Assembly (NCBI GenBank): GCA_947579605.1
Contig: OX388325.1
Coordinates: 925,572-989,571, forward strand
From: Athripsodes cinereus
Lineage: Eukaryota; Arthropoda; Insecta; Trichoptera; Leptoceridae
DNA length: 64,000 nucleotides
Direction of reading: 5' to 3'
Translations under genes and position numbers: made by a program
The notes under the pieces: model-generated
Databases searched by the model: none
Told to the model about the DNA's origin: nothing
The model's input: only the letters and a program-made list of their open reading frames with translations
Shown here: piece by piece, positions 1-10,140 of the stretch
Layout: each line of letters starts with the position of its first letter
How positions within the stretch are numbered: position 1 is the stretch's first letter

Positions 1-150
1 TTAATTTCAGGAAGGATATTGTCAAGGGGAGTCCTTCAGGCGAACCTTGACCCCTCCCTCAGAAAGAATAAGCGTGAAGAGTATGGATGACATTGACATT
101 CCTGAAACATTCATGGATGAGGGAGGGTGCAACCCTTAATGTGTGAATCG
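1..150. other. Unassigned left edge
   Basis: No open reading frame or repeat shared with the rest of the window was recognised. The stretch is moderately GC-rich for this window and ends where an H-repeat tail begins. Confidence 0.5.
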
Positions 151-154
151 TTTG

Positions 155-215
155 AAATCTGAATATCCTTGTTAGAATCGTCTTATTGTCAGTATTAATA
201 ATAATAATAAAAAAA
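155..215 (+). repeat. Repeat H, 3' end fragment with AAT tail
   Basis: The text resembling CTTGTTAGAATCGTCTTATTGTCAGT followed by ATA/AAT units recurs at the ends of longer H copies near 30357-30395 and 46430-46460. This is a 5'-truncated end fragment of a retroposed repeat. The simple (AAT)n tail suits a LINE-mobilised element. No coding content is visible. Confidence 0.55.
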
Positions 216-461
216 AACATTAAAATCTACACAAAAATATCGACATTTTAAATTCTGCATTCTTGCACACACGATTTTTTGTCGCACGTTTTTTTTGGGC
301 CACTCAGCACATGTCAACGCGGCTCACTGAGCGTGTAATTATTATTATTAATAATATGTCACCCAATACGCGGTATCATATGACTAAAGATTTTTTTGAC
401 ACAGAGGGTATTTTTTTTTCATTACAGCGATAAATCAAAGATGATACTGTTAATCTATCTA

Positions 462-1265
462 TCTATACCCTCACGCCATGTCCCATTAGGGGTAGGCAGA
501 GAGAACGGAACCCCATATAGATCTACCCTTACATACTTCTTTCGCTTCCCCTACATTCATCCAGTTTCTCATACATGCACGCCGATTCCTCTTACTTAAC
601 ACGCGACCGTTCTTGAGAATTTGATCCACGTGGTCAAGCCACGTAGTTCTTGGACGTCCGCGCTTCCTCACACCTCCTCTTTCAGATAAATACATCCTTC
701 GTCATTCTTTCATTGTCATTCGCTCAACATGTCCAAACCATCATAATTTATTTACACGCATTCTATCAACAACGCTCTTCTCACATCTACTCATTCTCTT
801 AATATCCTCATTCTTCACTCTATCACGCAATGTTTTACCAACCATTCTTCTCAGAGATCACATATCCACAGCATTTATTCCACTCTCGTCCTTCTTCAAC
901 CACGTCCAAGTTTCGCTTGCATACATAAGTGTCGGTACCAGAATGGTATTGTGCACTAGCATTTTTGCCATGTTCGACACACTGCTATTGCTAACAATGG
1001 GTCGAAGTGCACCATTCACTCTTGCACCGGCGACTTTTCTTCTTTCAATGTCCTCAACATGTCCAAACCATCATAATTTATTTACACGCATTCTGTCAAC
1101 AACGCTCTTCTCACATCTACTCATTCTCTTGATATCCTCATTCTTCACTCTATCACGCAATGTTTTACCAACCATTCTTCTCAGAGTTCACATCTCCACA
1201 GCATTTATTCCACTCTCGTCCTTCTTCAGCCACGTCCAAATTTCCCATGCATACATTTTCGATGT
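462..1265 (-). mobile_element. RTE-like LINE family A, 3' end, with internal duplication
   Basis: Reverse-strand reading gives the C-terminal tail of an endonuclease/reverse-transcriptase LINE: a basic GRPRTTWLDHVDQIL motif, then NRRACMRN, then the terminal block before the 3' end (CACGCCATGTCCC on this strand). Further left in coding order comes the GKTLRDRVKNED-like block and an ETWT-type region. The segment at about 712-905 is repeated at about 1048-1262, so the copy holds a direct duplication of the middle region. Frameshifts make it non-coding. It is one of about a dozen A copies in the window, in both orientations. RTE-like is my reading of the tail motifs. Confidence 0.8.
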
Positions 1266-1310
1266 ATGAAAGTATATAAAATAAAAATCGTTTATTGCTA
1301 TGTTGCTTGA

Positions 1311-1640
1311 AGACCCAAATATTCCTTTCGAGCCTTCAGCTCAGATAGACCATCCATGTGGAATGCTCTTCCTGAACAAGTGCGTGAGACACAGTCTCAT
1401 GCCTTGTTCAAGAGTCGTTTGAAAACACACTTGTTTGGTATATCATATAACTGATATAAATAGTATATGTAATTCATTGTTATTTATATATGTTTAGTTT
1501 ATATAATTTACTCATAAATATATAATATGTATTAGGATAAAATTACAAGTATTAACACTATATTTTAGGATGCGCCCTTGAAGTGGACTTATTACCCAAA
1601 ACGGCGCATTATTTATTGTCTATTATTATTATTACGATAT
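1311..1640 (+). mobile_element. 5'-truncated L2-like LINE, C-terminus and 3' UTR
   Basis: This is a dead-on-arrival copy of the same LINE that is nearly complete at 9603-13487. It retains the last roughly 45 codons (FSS..PSMWN.LPEQVR, LFKSRLKTHLFG), the 3' UTR, the GCGCC/GGCGC stem-loop region and the terminal ATT repeats. The copy ends with TCTATTATTATTATTA exactly as the long copy does. The inner part of the stem-loop is degraded here. Confidence 0.9.
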
Positions 1641-1924
1641 CTTCCAACTAGCCCCATTTTTTTAACTGTAGGTAATAAAAAACTTTGAGGGTTCTAAAGG
1701 GTAGATAAATATATACTTAAAAGCAAGGATTATTATTTTTTTATTAAAATTTTTAATGATATCATTTTAAGGTCGGAATATCTTTAAATATTGCGGTAAT
1801 GATACTGAAGTTTGATATCAAGAATACTTTTTGTAATTACAATTAAGTAGGCACTTGCAACGTTTTTTCAGCGCATTAAATAAAGGACAATGCCGTAAGC
1901 ATTTTACTACATCCGCGAAATACC
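1641..1924. other. Unassigned AT-rich stretch
   Basis: It contains a short piece resembling the inner end of repeat E (CTTCCAACTAGCCCC) just after the L2-like tail. Nothing else is recognised. Confidence 0.4.
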
Positions 1925-2375
1925 CTCAATGTCAAAAAACCTCACTCCTGATAGCATGAAAACATTAATCTCTACTTTTGTGGTCTCTAGACTAGACTAC
2001 TGCAACATACTGTATGTAGGACTGCCGAAGAACCGTCTACAAATGGCATTCAATAGCGCTGCAAGGCTTATTTTCCGCAGGGATGAGGGTTGTCACATCA
2101 CAAAATGCACTGGTTAAGAGTAGGTTAAAGGGTCCAATACAAACTGTGCCTTATAGTCTACAAAGCTTTGAACAATGGCACCTCAGTCACTTTCTGAGCT
2201 CTGTGTTCTCAAAACACCTGCAAGTAGACCTCTACGCTCAGTTTAAGGCATCCACCAACATGCTGGATGAGATCAATAGAGCAAACAAGTCCCGCTTCTG
2301 TGACAGGGCTTTTGGCATCGCAGGACCGTCATCCGAATCGTCTCCCCGAGGACCTTGTAAAAACCACCTATAAAT
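1925..2375 (+). mobile_element. LINE family D (CR1/L2 type) reverse-transcriptase C-terminus, broken
   Basis: Forward translation shows the post-RT region of a CR1/L2-type LINE: VVSRLDYCNILYVGLP, then AFNSAARLIFRRDEGCHIT, then a frameshift, and after it RANKSRFCDRAFGIAGP. The order matches the C-terminus of the intact L2-like ORF at 10141-13305 (VVSRLDYCNG, AARLIF, AFSSAGPSMW), but the residues differ enough for a distinct family. The piece is frameshifted and truncated at both ends. Confidence 0.85.
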
Positions 2376-2873
2376 AATAAAATGTATATAGTTTTTTTAT
2401 GAATGTTTATCTAATATATATATATTTTTCTTTTTCAGGTGAGTCCAAAGTAAAGTTTTCGCTGGTTTCTCCATTTTTTTTATGTAGGTAAGCATCAAAT
2501 ATTAAACTAATCGTCTCATTGCTAGCTACCGCATTTGTGATGGTTTAAACGAATGAATGAATAAAAAATATCTTTCAACAAAAATGATGAAAGTTCAACA
2601 GGTGCTTTTTAGAAGCTCAATGTTTTGTAAAAAAATTGTAACATCACCTCTTCCTGGGGGTTAAACTTAAAACACACCCCCACTTGTGAAGTTTGTGCAT
2701 ATGTAACACTCTTTCAGGGATATAATAAAATATGTGAAGTGCATTCAAAACATGTGTTGTGTTACTGAAAAAAAACCACAACATTGAAACATGAAGGAAT
2801 TCGGGTTTTTTTAAATTTATTTTTAAAAGTGTGTAAAAAATCTATATTTACGTATTATCTGTATTTAGGAACT
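2376..2873. other. Unassigned AT-rich stretch
   Basis: No gene or recognisable repeat. A short TA-rich run lies near 2415-2430. Confidence 0.4.
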
Positions 2874-2921
2874 AATTTACACACTGCCACCTATAATATT
2901 ATAGGTGGCAGTGAATTTACA
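2874..2921. mobile_element. 32-bp perfect palindrome with 8-bp flanking duplication
   Basis: Positions 2882-2913 form a perfect palindrome with no spacer (arm CACTGCCACCTATAAT and its reverse complement). It is flanked on both sides by AATTTACA (2874-2881 and 2914-2921). A perfect inverted repeat between 8-bp direct repeats is the signature of an hAT-type insertion reduced to its terminal repeats. No coding capacity is possible. Confidence 0.65.
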
Positions 2922-2925
2922 CCAT

Positions 2926-2990
2926 TTTGTTTATTTATTCTTTACTGTACATTGATTACAAGCAAATTTACATATACCTAAATAATATAT
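2926..2990 (-). repeat. Repeat E, 3' tail fragment
   Basis: The run TTTATTTATTCTTTACTGTACATTGATTACA marks the 3' end of repeat E read on the minus strand, where it ends in AATAAATAAA. Fuller copies lie at 19979-20131, 35185-35545 and 41245-41378. The family looks like a LINE/SINE tail typical of lepidopteran retroposons. Confidence 0.65.
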
Positions 2991-2993
2991 GCC

Positions 2994-3060
2994 TTTAAAT
3001 AAGTTACGATGGTTTGGACATGTTGAGCGAATTCTCAAGGACGGCCGCGTGTTGAGTAAG
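2994..3060 (+). mobile_element. RTE-like LINE family A remnant (internally deleted)
   Basis: AAGTTACGATGGTTTGGACA (LRWFGH) runs straight into the ATTCTCAAGGACGG block that normally lies about 100 bp further on, so the copy has an internal deletion. It faces a minus-strand A copy that starts a few bases later. Confidence 0.7.
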
Positions 3061-3065
3061 TATAT

Positions 3066-3395
3066 AAAAAAATGAGAGTAGGCAGAGAGAACGAAACATC
3101 TAATAGATCTATCCTTACACACTTTCATCGCTTCCTCCACATTCAAACAATTTCTCATGCACGCACGTCGGCGTCGTTTTCTAGCTCTTACCCAACACAA
3201 GCCGTCCTTGAGAATTTGATCCACGTTGTCATGCCACGTGGTTCTCGGACGCCCGCGCTTCTTCAAACTGTTTCTTTCAGACAAGTATATCCTCTTTTGC
3301 ATTCTTACCTCGTTCATTCGTTCAACATGTCCAAACCACCTTAATTTATCCACGCGCATTCTGTCTGCAACACTCTTCTTGAATCCGCTCAAAAT
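3066..3395 (-). mobile_element. RTE-like LINE family A, 3' end
   Basis: The minus strand encodes SVADRMRVDKLRWFGHVERM, then RKRIYLSERNSLKKRGRPRTTW, then RRACMRNCLNVEEA. This is the typical family A tail, and one frame is open for most of its length. It abuts the A remnant at 2994-3060 in opposite orientation, forming an inverted pair. Confidence 0.85.
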
Positions 3396-3724
3396 ATCAC
3401 ATACAAAATATCACACATAAATAATACGTGTATGTCTAAAAAACCCTTCGCGTTTATTTTTTTTGCAAAGATCTATAAATAATAATATAGGTCACGTGTT
3501 TTGACTCAATTTCGTGCCGTATCGAATATCTCAAATGATTTATAAACTTGCATCCAAATGATCCATGGATCATGGAGTAGGTATCACTACCTACAGGTAC
3601 ATATTGTAAACTAAGTTGTGAAATATAATATTATGTTTATGGTCTTAACTTAACATATCTTCCAACAAACCCGGCTATTAAAATTAAAGAAATAGATATA
3701 CATACATACATAACAAACAAAAGT
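3396..3724. other. Unassigned AT-rich stretch
   Basis: No shared repeat or ORF recognised. Confidence 0.4.
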
Positions 3725-4095
3725 GCGTAACAGTGATATATGAAAGGAATGTGGAATGAAAGTTGCTGTAATAACAAGGATGAATGTAAATTAGTTAAGA
3801 CGGTTTGGGGCACGTGGAAAGAATGAATGAGGACAGAATGACTAAGAAGATAATTATATTATTTGGTTGAGAGGAATGGTGCTCGGAGACATGGACGTCC
3901 GAGTATCAAATGGCAAGATCATTTAAATCAAATCCTACAGGACGATCACGTGTTGAGCACATTGAACAGGAGAGCAGCCTGCATGAGGAATTGTATGACA
4001 GTGACGGAAGCGAAAGATGTATGCAAGGATGGAAGGAAGTGGCGTTCGATCCTTTCTGCCTACCCCGCGAGGGAAGCGGCGAGATGGTATGTATG
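3725..4095 (+). mobile_element. RTE-like LINE family B, 3' end
   Basis: Forward translation gives VERNGARRHGRPSIKWQDHL, NQILQDDHVLSTLNRR and MRNCMTVTEAKDVCKD, followed by a GTAT-rich simple tail. Family B is related to A but ends in (ATGT)n rather than a TATAGTA tail. Better copies lie at 6130-6672 and 49440-50005. This one is frameshifted in the RWFGHVERM region. Confidence 0.85.
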
Positions 4096-4411
4096 TATGT
4101 GTGTAATTTCTTATTAGATATAACGAATACAGCATACAGTGTAGTACGTAATAAAATATGTTTGCAGTGTACATATTATATAAATTATTTTATATTACCT
4201 AATGGCCTAACACAGATACTGTAACAGCACAAGTTGACTATGGCAAGGTCTCGATGTGAACGCACTGTCCAGGTCATATGGAACAGCCTTCCACACAGCA
4301 ATATTAATAGTAGTACTACTAGTAGGTAACTATACCTACATAACATACAATATAAATAATTTTATTATTCCATATCTCATTTTTTTTAATATGTATCTAG
4401 ATTTTTGTTAT
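4096..4411. other. Unassigned stretch between LINE copies
   Basis: AT-rich, with no recognised element. Confidence 0.4.
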
Positions 4412-4828
4412 AAGAAGAAGGACGTAAGTGGAATAAATGCTGTGGAGATGAGATCGCTGAGGAGGATGGTTGGTAAAACGTTGCGTGATAGAGTGAGGAA
4501 TGAGGATATTGGAAGAATGAGTGGATGCAAGAGGAGTGTTGTGGACAGAATGCGCGTGAATAAACTACGGTGGTTTGGGCATGTTGAACGAATGGAAGAG
4601 GAAAGAATGACAAAGAGGATATATTTGACTGAGAGGAGGGGTGTGAGGAAGCGAGGGCGTCCGAGAACTACATGGCTTGAACATGTAGATCAAATTCTCA
4701 AGGACGGCCGTGCATGAGAAATTGTATGACTGTGGAGGAAGCGAAGGAAGTATGTAAGGACAGATCTAATTGGCGTTCCGTTCTCTCTGCCTACCCCACT
4801 TGGGATACGGCGTGAGGGAATAGATAGA
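4412..4828 (+). mobile_element. RTE-like LINE family A, C-terminal region
   Basis: It is open from SGINAVEMRSLRRMVGKTL through NKLRWFGHVERMEEERMTKR and RKRGRPRTTWLEHVDQIL to a stop. A small deletion after GGACGGCCGTG removes the SKRNRRA segment and shifts the frame. The usual 3' end (TACCCC.. GGGATACGGCGTGAGGG) follows, then GATA units. A minus-strand SINE S sits directly against this tail. Confidence 0.85.
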
Positions 4829-4990
4829 TAGATTTTTGTTATAAACCCAAATACAACCTTATACACCTTTCGCAGTAAGCTTAAAGTTTGTGTCGTGAAA
4901 GGGGAGTTTTTGCGGCACCTGGGATCAAATCGCGAACTTCATGTGCGTAAGGCCTAGACTCTACCTCCAGGCGGCTACCGACGAACTTGT
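4829..4990 (-). mobile_element. SINE S (tRNA-derived), minus strand
   Basis: On the minus strand it reads GTTCGTCGGTAGC.., a GGxTCGATCCC-like internal B box (degraded here), GGGGAGTTT, then TTGTATTTGGGTTTATAAC and an A/T tail. Box A and box B type Pol III promoter elements identify a tRNA-derived SINE of about 165-180 bp. Seven copies are seen in the window. This one is among the most diverged and lies on the end of LINE A. Confidence 0.85.
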
Positions 4991-5712
4991 CAAAACAATA
5001 TTTCAGTCTATATCTTGAATACAACATAAAAAAAATCAAATTGAATTAACACTAAAACTTTAAAAAAAAATAAAAAAATATTTAAAAATAATTTTTTACT
5101 CAAAATGTAAAACCCCAACATTATTCGAGTTAATGCTCCCATTATGTCCTATGGAAAAAGTACAATCATGGGAGATCACTTAGAGAGCTACAGGGACAAA
5201 AACCTTCTAACTATCCTGGTGGATGATAATAGAACAGCCTTCTACATGCTGTATTTGAGCCTGTCATCTACTCCCAGTTTTATGAGATTGTTTGACAGAC
5301 TCTTAGGTATTAAACCATTCACAGACAACACTATAGGCACGATGATTGTGGTAGGTGTTCTCCACATATCTTTGATTTCGTGAGCAAGATCAAGATATTT
5401 TATTATCTTATCCTAATCAGCTTTATTAAGATATTGCATATTGGTAACAGCTGATCTGAAGAAACACCTGCCGTTATTGTTTGTTTGTTCTCTCGTGGAT
5501 GTTTATTTGTTCATTTATCAATTTATTAATTTTTTCATCCATTTATTCACCAATTTATTCATTTGTTATTGATTTATTGATTGTGATTTTTTATGCAAGA
5601 TGTATTGATCTTTGTTAATTGTATGTTGTTTTTTTTTATACGTAGCACGCGTGCACGCCTCGATACAAGGCAACGTAGTGAGGCTGCTGCGACTAAATTG
5701 TAGCCATATCGG
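4991..5712. other. Unassigned, with degenerate TTCATTTATT repeats
   Basis: A 79-codon reading frame at 5144-5383 resembles nothing I recognise and has no supporting splice or promoter context. At 5480-5590 there is a loose array of TTCATTTAT-like units. Confidence 0.4.
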
Positions 5713-6010
5713 TGACAAATTTATTTATTTATTTACTCAATTTACGGCTCATATAGCCATTTACAATATACATACATATATAAACATACAAATTCACAAA
5801 TTGGTGTTAAGTAATTCAAATATATATAACTAAAATAATAACAACAACAAAAATACAACCAAATATCATCAATAAAAACAACCATGTATTAATAAATGGA
5901 TGGGCACTATTTATAGACAATTCAAGTTAGTAGGCATCCATACGAACAATCACACAATACAGCAATTATTAATTTAAATTGTCTCAACATTAAATTTGTA
6001 CATCGTTATT
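5713..6010 (-). repeat. Possible jockey-like LINE 3' UTR fragment
   Basis: The TTTATTTATTTATTT start followed by ATTTACGGC matches the layout of the 3' tail of the minus-strand jockey-like LINE at 7936 (TTTATTTATTTATTTCATTTACGGCG). The downstream AT-rich text is not alignable by eye, so this is a weak call. Confidence 0.4.
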
Positions 6011-6049
6011 GATTGAATAAAGTATTTATTATTATTATTATCATTAGAA

Positions 6050-6117
6050 CCGACACTTAAAAACTCACGGAAAAGAGTGGGATACCAACTCTGCCGGGCG
6101 CTCCACAATTAAAAAAG
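6050..6117 (-). repeat. Repeat C (SINE-like), 5' part fragment
   Basis: The text CACGGAAAAGAGTGGGATACC..GCCGGGCGCTCCAC is the reverse complement of the start of the fuller C copy at 50426-50668. Confidence 0.65.
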
Positions 6118-6129
6118 GTACATTAATTA

Positions 6130-6672
6130 TTAACATATCCACCACAGCTAAAAGGTTGGTGCACTCTGATATCTTAGTGCCAACACTTATGTATGCAAGT
6201 GAGACGTGGACATGGTTAAAGAAGGATGAAAGTGGCATAAATGCAGTGGAAATGAGATCGTTGAGAAGGATGTGTGGTAAAAGTCTGAGAGATCGTGTGC
6301 GTAACAGTGATATACGAAAGGAATGTGGAATGAAAGTTGGTGTAATTACCTACAAGGATGAATGTAAATAAGTTAAGATGGTTTGGGCACGTGGAAAGAA
6401 TGATTGAGGACAGAATGACTAAGAAGATATATTTGGCTGAGTGGAATGGTGCTCGGAGACGTGGACGTCCGAGGATTAAATGGCAAGATCATTTAAATCA
6501 AATCCTACAGGACGGTCACGTGTTGAGCACATTGAACAGGAGAGCAGCCTGCATGAGGAATTGTATGACAGTGACGGAAGCGAAAGATGTATGCAAGGAT
6601 AGAAGGAAGTGGCGCTCGATCCTTTCTGCCTACCCCGCGAGGGAAGCGTCGTGATGGTATATATGTATGTAT
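6130..6672 (+). mobile_element. RTE-like LINE family B, C-terminal region
   Basis: Forward translation shows LVPTLMYASETWTWLKKDES, GINAVEMRSLRRMCGKSLRD, a frameshift near 6350-6375, then NKLRWFGHVERMIEDRMTKK, RRRGRPRIKWQDHLNQILQ and AKDVCKDRRKWRSILSAYPA. The copy ends with ATGTATGT units. This region is the tail after the reverse-transcriptase fingers/palm of RTE-like LINEs. The catalytic RT motifs lie upstream and are missing. Confidence 0.88.
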
Positions 6673-7020
6673 TAATTATTTCTGCGAATGTTTTTACCTT
6701 ACGTACGGCAACACTGATACCATCCGCTACATCTAATAATAATCTAATGCATATATTATTCTTATTATTAGTATGAAGAATAGTAAATAGTATGACGGTG
6801 CATATATAGTGTTGCCAGTAGAATGAGCTGATGTACTTTACAATATGGCGACCTTGGCCGACTGTAACTATTACCTACTACTACTATCGGTGATGCTAGT
6901 GGCCAATATTGTTATTATATCACGTCATGGGCGTACAGGCAAACTGGGACAGTTGCCCTCTTCCCCCACTCTAAGGTCCCTAAAATAGTAGGAAAGTGGA
7001 CAAAATTATTAACATCTTCT
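6673..7020. other. Unassigned stretch
   Basis: No recognised element. Confidence 0.4.
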
Positions 7021-7022
7021 TC

Positions 7023-7125
7023 TTGAGAAATTGTATGAATGTGGAGGAAGCGAAGGAAGGATAGATATATTTGGCGTGCCGTTCTCTTTACCTACCTCAC
7101 TTGGGACACGGCGTGAGGGTATAGT
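7023..7125 (+). mobile_element. RTE-like LINE family A, terminal 100 bp
   Basis: It begins at GAGAAATTGTATGAATGTGG and ends with the family A terminus ..CACTTGGGACACGGCGTGAGGGTATAGTA. It is a very short 5'-truncated insertion. Confidence 0.8.
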
Positions 7126-7211
7126 AAGTATAGTATACGTTTCTAAGATAATTTTCAATTCAATGATGAGGTATACCAGCCTATGCCGATTCGTAAGCAT
7201 CGTAACACCTT

Positions 7212-7315
7212 TCCTGGGCCCGAAGTCAAAACACATTTTAGTGTGTCTGTAACACGTCTACATTCGAACGATTGCGACACGAAAACCTAACGCTAAAATG
7301 TATTTTGACTCAGGC
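7212..7315. mobile_element. MITE T (fold-back, GGGCC.. termini)
   Basis: Inverted ends: CTGGGCCCGAAGTCAAAACAC on the left, and on the right the reverse complement of AAAATGTATTTTGACTCAGG with GCCTC/CTGGG beyond. The AAACGxTAACGCTAAAATG sub-terminal block recurs at 26035-26105 and three times at 45890-46205. No coding content. Confidence 0.65.
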
Positions 7316-7500
7316 CTCTGGGTGGGCTTGGCTGAATCCAGTAGTCCCTTCCGCTCTCGTCTGTCCTTTGCTTTCGTCTTCCAGTTTCTGATTATTTGCA
7401 GTGTAGATGCATCGGTGCTGATAGAGTCCATCCATCGCAGTTTGGGCCTTCCTGGTCTTCATCGTCCTTGTGGTGTGAGGAGTGTGAGGCGTTTTACATG
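7316..7500 (-). mobile_element. RTE-like LINE family U, C-terminal fragment
   Basis: The minus strand translates as a RRPGRP.KLRWMDSI core followed by NWKTKAKDRRE and KGLLDSAKPTQRP. The same order (GRPKLRWMDGVEKDL, DRREWRRLLEEAKTH) occurs on the plus strand at 58990-59290. Both are the basic C-terminal tail of a LINE. Confidence 0.7.
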
Positions 7501-7604
7501 GTGGTCGTCTACTCTTGAAAAAAAATCTTGATACACCTCTGTATCGAGTATCTATATATAAACAAAATACATCTATCACTATTGATAATGATACATGTAC
7601 TTTT

Positions 7605-7862
7605 ACATACGTGGTGCACCCGGTAAAGAATTGGTCTTCCACTCTTATCCGTAAGTTTTCGAGTGTCCTACCGTAAAAGGCAACTGTTCAAAAAAATATA
7701 GACATTTTTCATCTTAAATTCTGCAGTGAGTTTGAGGTTTATTGTCATCCTTCCTGAATGGCTTAATTATTTGTGGGCGCGGTTAGGACAGCTTGCATAT
7801 TTATTATATGGTGGTCTTCTGGCTACCCCAGTTTTGCAATATGCCGTGATGGTATAGTACCT
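7605..7862 (+). mobile_element. Repeat C (SINE-like), nearly full length
   Basis: It runs from GTGGTGCACCCGGTAAAGAA through GTAAGTTTTCGAGTGTCCT, the CATCTTAAATTC..GAGGTTT block, AGCTTGCAT and CTGGCTACCCC to ATATGCCGTGATGGTATAGTA. The last 30 bp match the 3' end of LINE A. It has no coding capacity. Confidence 0.8.
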
Positions 7863-8552
7863 TATGTACTAGAGAAATTAAAACGAACTAGATTAATTAA
7901 AGTTGATTATTTTAAATAAAATTTATTATTATTATCTAATTTATTTATTTATTTCATTTACGGCGTTAGCCCTTACACTTGCATAATATTATGAACAAAG
8001 ATACAAATTTCAACAATAATAAAACATTAATCAAATCAGTAATAAAACTTTAAAATATACATAAAAGTTCATACACATATTCAAACATAAACAACAATCT
8101 AGATACATTTTTAAAATTTTGGAAGATGTTAATATATATGTATATTAAAGTATACCTATATATTGGGAATCCTTATAAATATACAATGAATGAGAAAAAT
8201 ACAATAATCATAGACAAATAATATATATTTCTCTGACAATAATGGTAAATATAAAAAACCAGTAAGTAATTATATAATATTGGTAAACATTTCAACATAT
8301 TCTTAACATGGTATACATTTCAAAAAAATAGATATAGGTCAGATATAGGTGCGTAAAATTAATAACATTACCTTTACTACATATAATAACATACATAAAA
8401 GTAGAAATATTTTAGGATAAAAGTGGACAACTCAACATAAAACAATAGTGCATATATGCAAACATATTTCAGATAGCATTCACGCAATTCTCAGCCAATA
8501 CACACAAGTGTATATATAGTACATGGATTATGTATATTATTATGTAGTTACG

Positions 8553-9602
8553 TTATATTGTATCATTATAGAGAGACAAAAGATGGGTTGTAATTGACCG
8601 TTTGACAGCAGTTTGAGTGTCATAAAAAATATCTACAATGTGACCATATGTATTCGCTGTACTATGGAGACGGGGGATGATGCTATGTTGGAAGTGGTTG
8701 GTTTTAGTTCTAGGAATAGAGAATAGTGTGGATTGTCTTAAGGGTCTACTTTGAACATGATATTTTATATTTTCAACCAGGGCCGTACTGTCTATTAAAT
8801 TATTTATTATTTTATGTAGCAACAATATGTCATTGATGTTTCTTCTATCAGCGAGCGTTAACATGTTCAACAATGGTAATAAATAATTATAATTAATATC
8901 TTCTATCGGTATACCTAGTTTGTAATTAATCAGCCTCAAGAATTTGTGTTGAACACGTTCTATGGTTTTCACATGTACTGCGTAATGTGGAGACCATATC
9001 GGCGTTACATATTCCAGTTGGCTTCGGACCAATGCACAATACAAGGTTACCAGACAGTTGATAGATTTAAAATCTTTGCATATTCTGCTTATGAACCCCA
9101 ACATCTTCAAGGCCTTATCTGCAATCATGGTAATGTGGGGAATGAAACTCAATTTTTCATCAAATATTACTCCGAGATCTCGGATCTGACTCACAGATTC
9201 AAGATTTTTTCCGTTTAGAGAATATTGATGTTTTATTGGATTTTTAGTCCTAAAATATCTAATGACTTTACATTTTTCAATATTTAAATGTAGTTCATTT
9301 ACCTCACACCACGATTGCAGCAGGTTGACATTATTTTGCAGTACATCACAATCTGTTACATTCTTTATAACCCTGTAAAGTTTGAGGTCATCAGCAAATA
9401 ACAATACCTTAACATCCATGAATGTTGTTGCTATATCATTTATAAATATGGTAAACAGTAAGGGACCCAAGTGTGAACCTTGCGGTACTCCACTTGAAGC
9501 CAAAAATGCTTCGGAAACTGATGATTCAATTTTCACTCTCAATCTTCTATTTATAAGAACTGGCGACTTGGCGCTCCGTAGCAGCCGGTTGCATTTTAAC
9601 AT
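8553..9602 (-). pseudogene. Jockey-like reverse transcriptase, C-terminal half
   Basis: A 349-codon open frame carries the second half of a LINE reverse transcriptase. Motif B (SGVPQGSHLGPLLF) lies at residues 37-50 and the catalytic FADD at about 69-72. These are followed by the thumb-like NELHLNIEKCKVI and LGVIFDEKLSF blocks and a C-terminal extension ending just before the stop. The apparent start Met is simply the first in-frame ATG after the break. The true protein continues from 14899-13488 across the inserted L2-like element. In the intact element this protein would copy its RNA at a nicked genomic target. No frameshift or stop is visible in this half. It cannot be expressed as a whole because of the 3.9-kb insertion. 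Confidence 0.88.
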
Positions 9603-10140
9603 CGCTCCTATATATCGAAGTGTTTTTACTAGTAATACCTCTCCTATTGCTCTGGTTTTTTGTAAACTTACTCATTTAGTACTTGTACATAGAATAGTAT
9701 TATCCTTATGTGTTCAATTGCTCTCAAAACGTATTAAATTCAGTGTTTGTGTAAATTTAAGTTCAATATCGTTGGATTAATCTTTTGAAATTTTGTTTTT
9801 CCTGGAATCAATAACTTTATATGTGTGAACTGTTCAAGTGATACAGTGTCAGAACAAACAGTCGACCTTTTTTTTCCCCATGTTATTTGCTTCAATGTGA
9901 TTCGAAAGTGTGACAGTGATGCAATCATTGATTTAGAATATTTCCTGATTGTTTGTCTCATCTGTGTATAGATACCATATGTCCTCCTTCGTCAATAAGC
10001 TCAACATGTGTATGTGTGTGTGTGTGTGTGTTGTTTATCTCATCTGTGTATACGTAACAAATAATTATTCTTCATTCATCAATATGTTTCAACATCTGTG
10101 TGAATTGAATCTTACTAAAGTCTTAGGCATATGATATGGA

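Noticed and set aside
7298..7642. Frames of 77 and 110 codons on opposite strands
   Set aside because: They are shadows of the LINE U fragment and repeat C. The recognisable GRPKLRWMD peptide is in another frame.
9382..9780. 132-codon plus-strand frame
   Set aside because: It lies antisense to the jockey-like RT and runs into the leader of the nested LINE. No domain.
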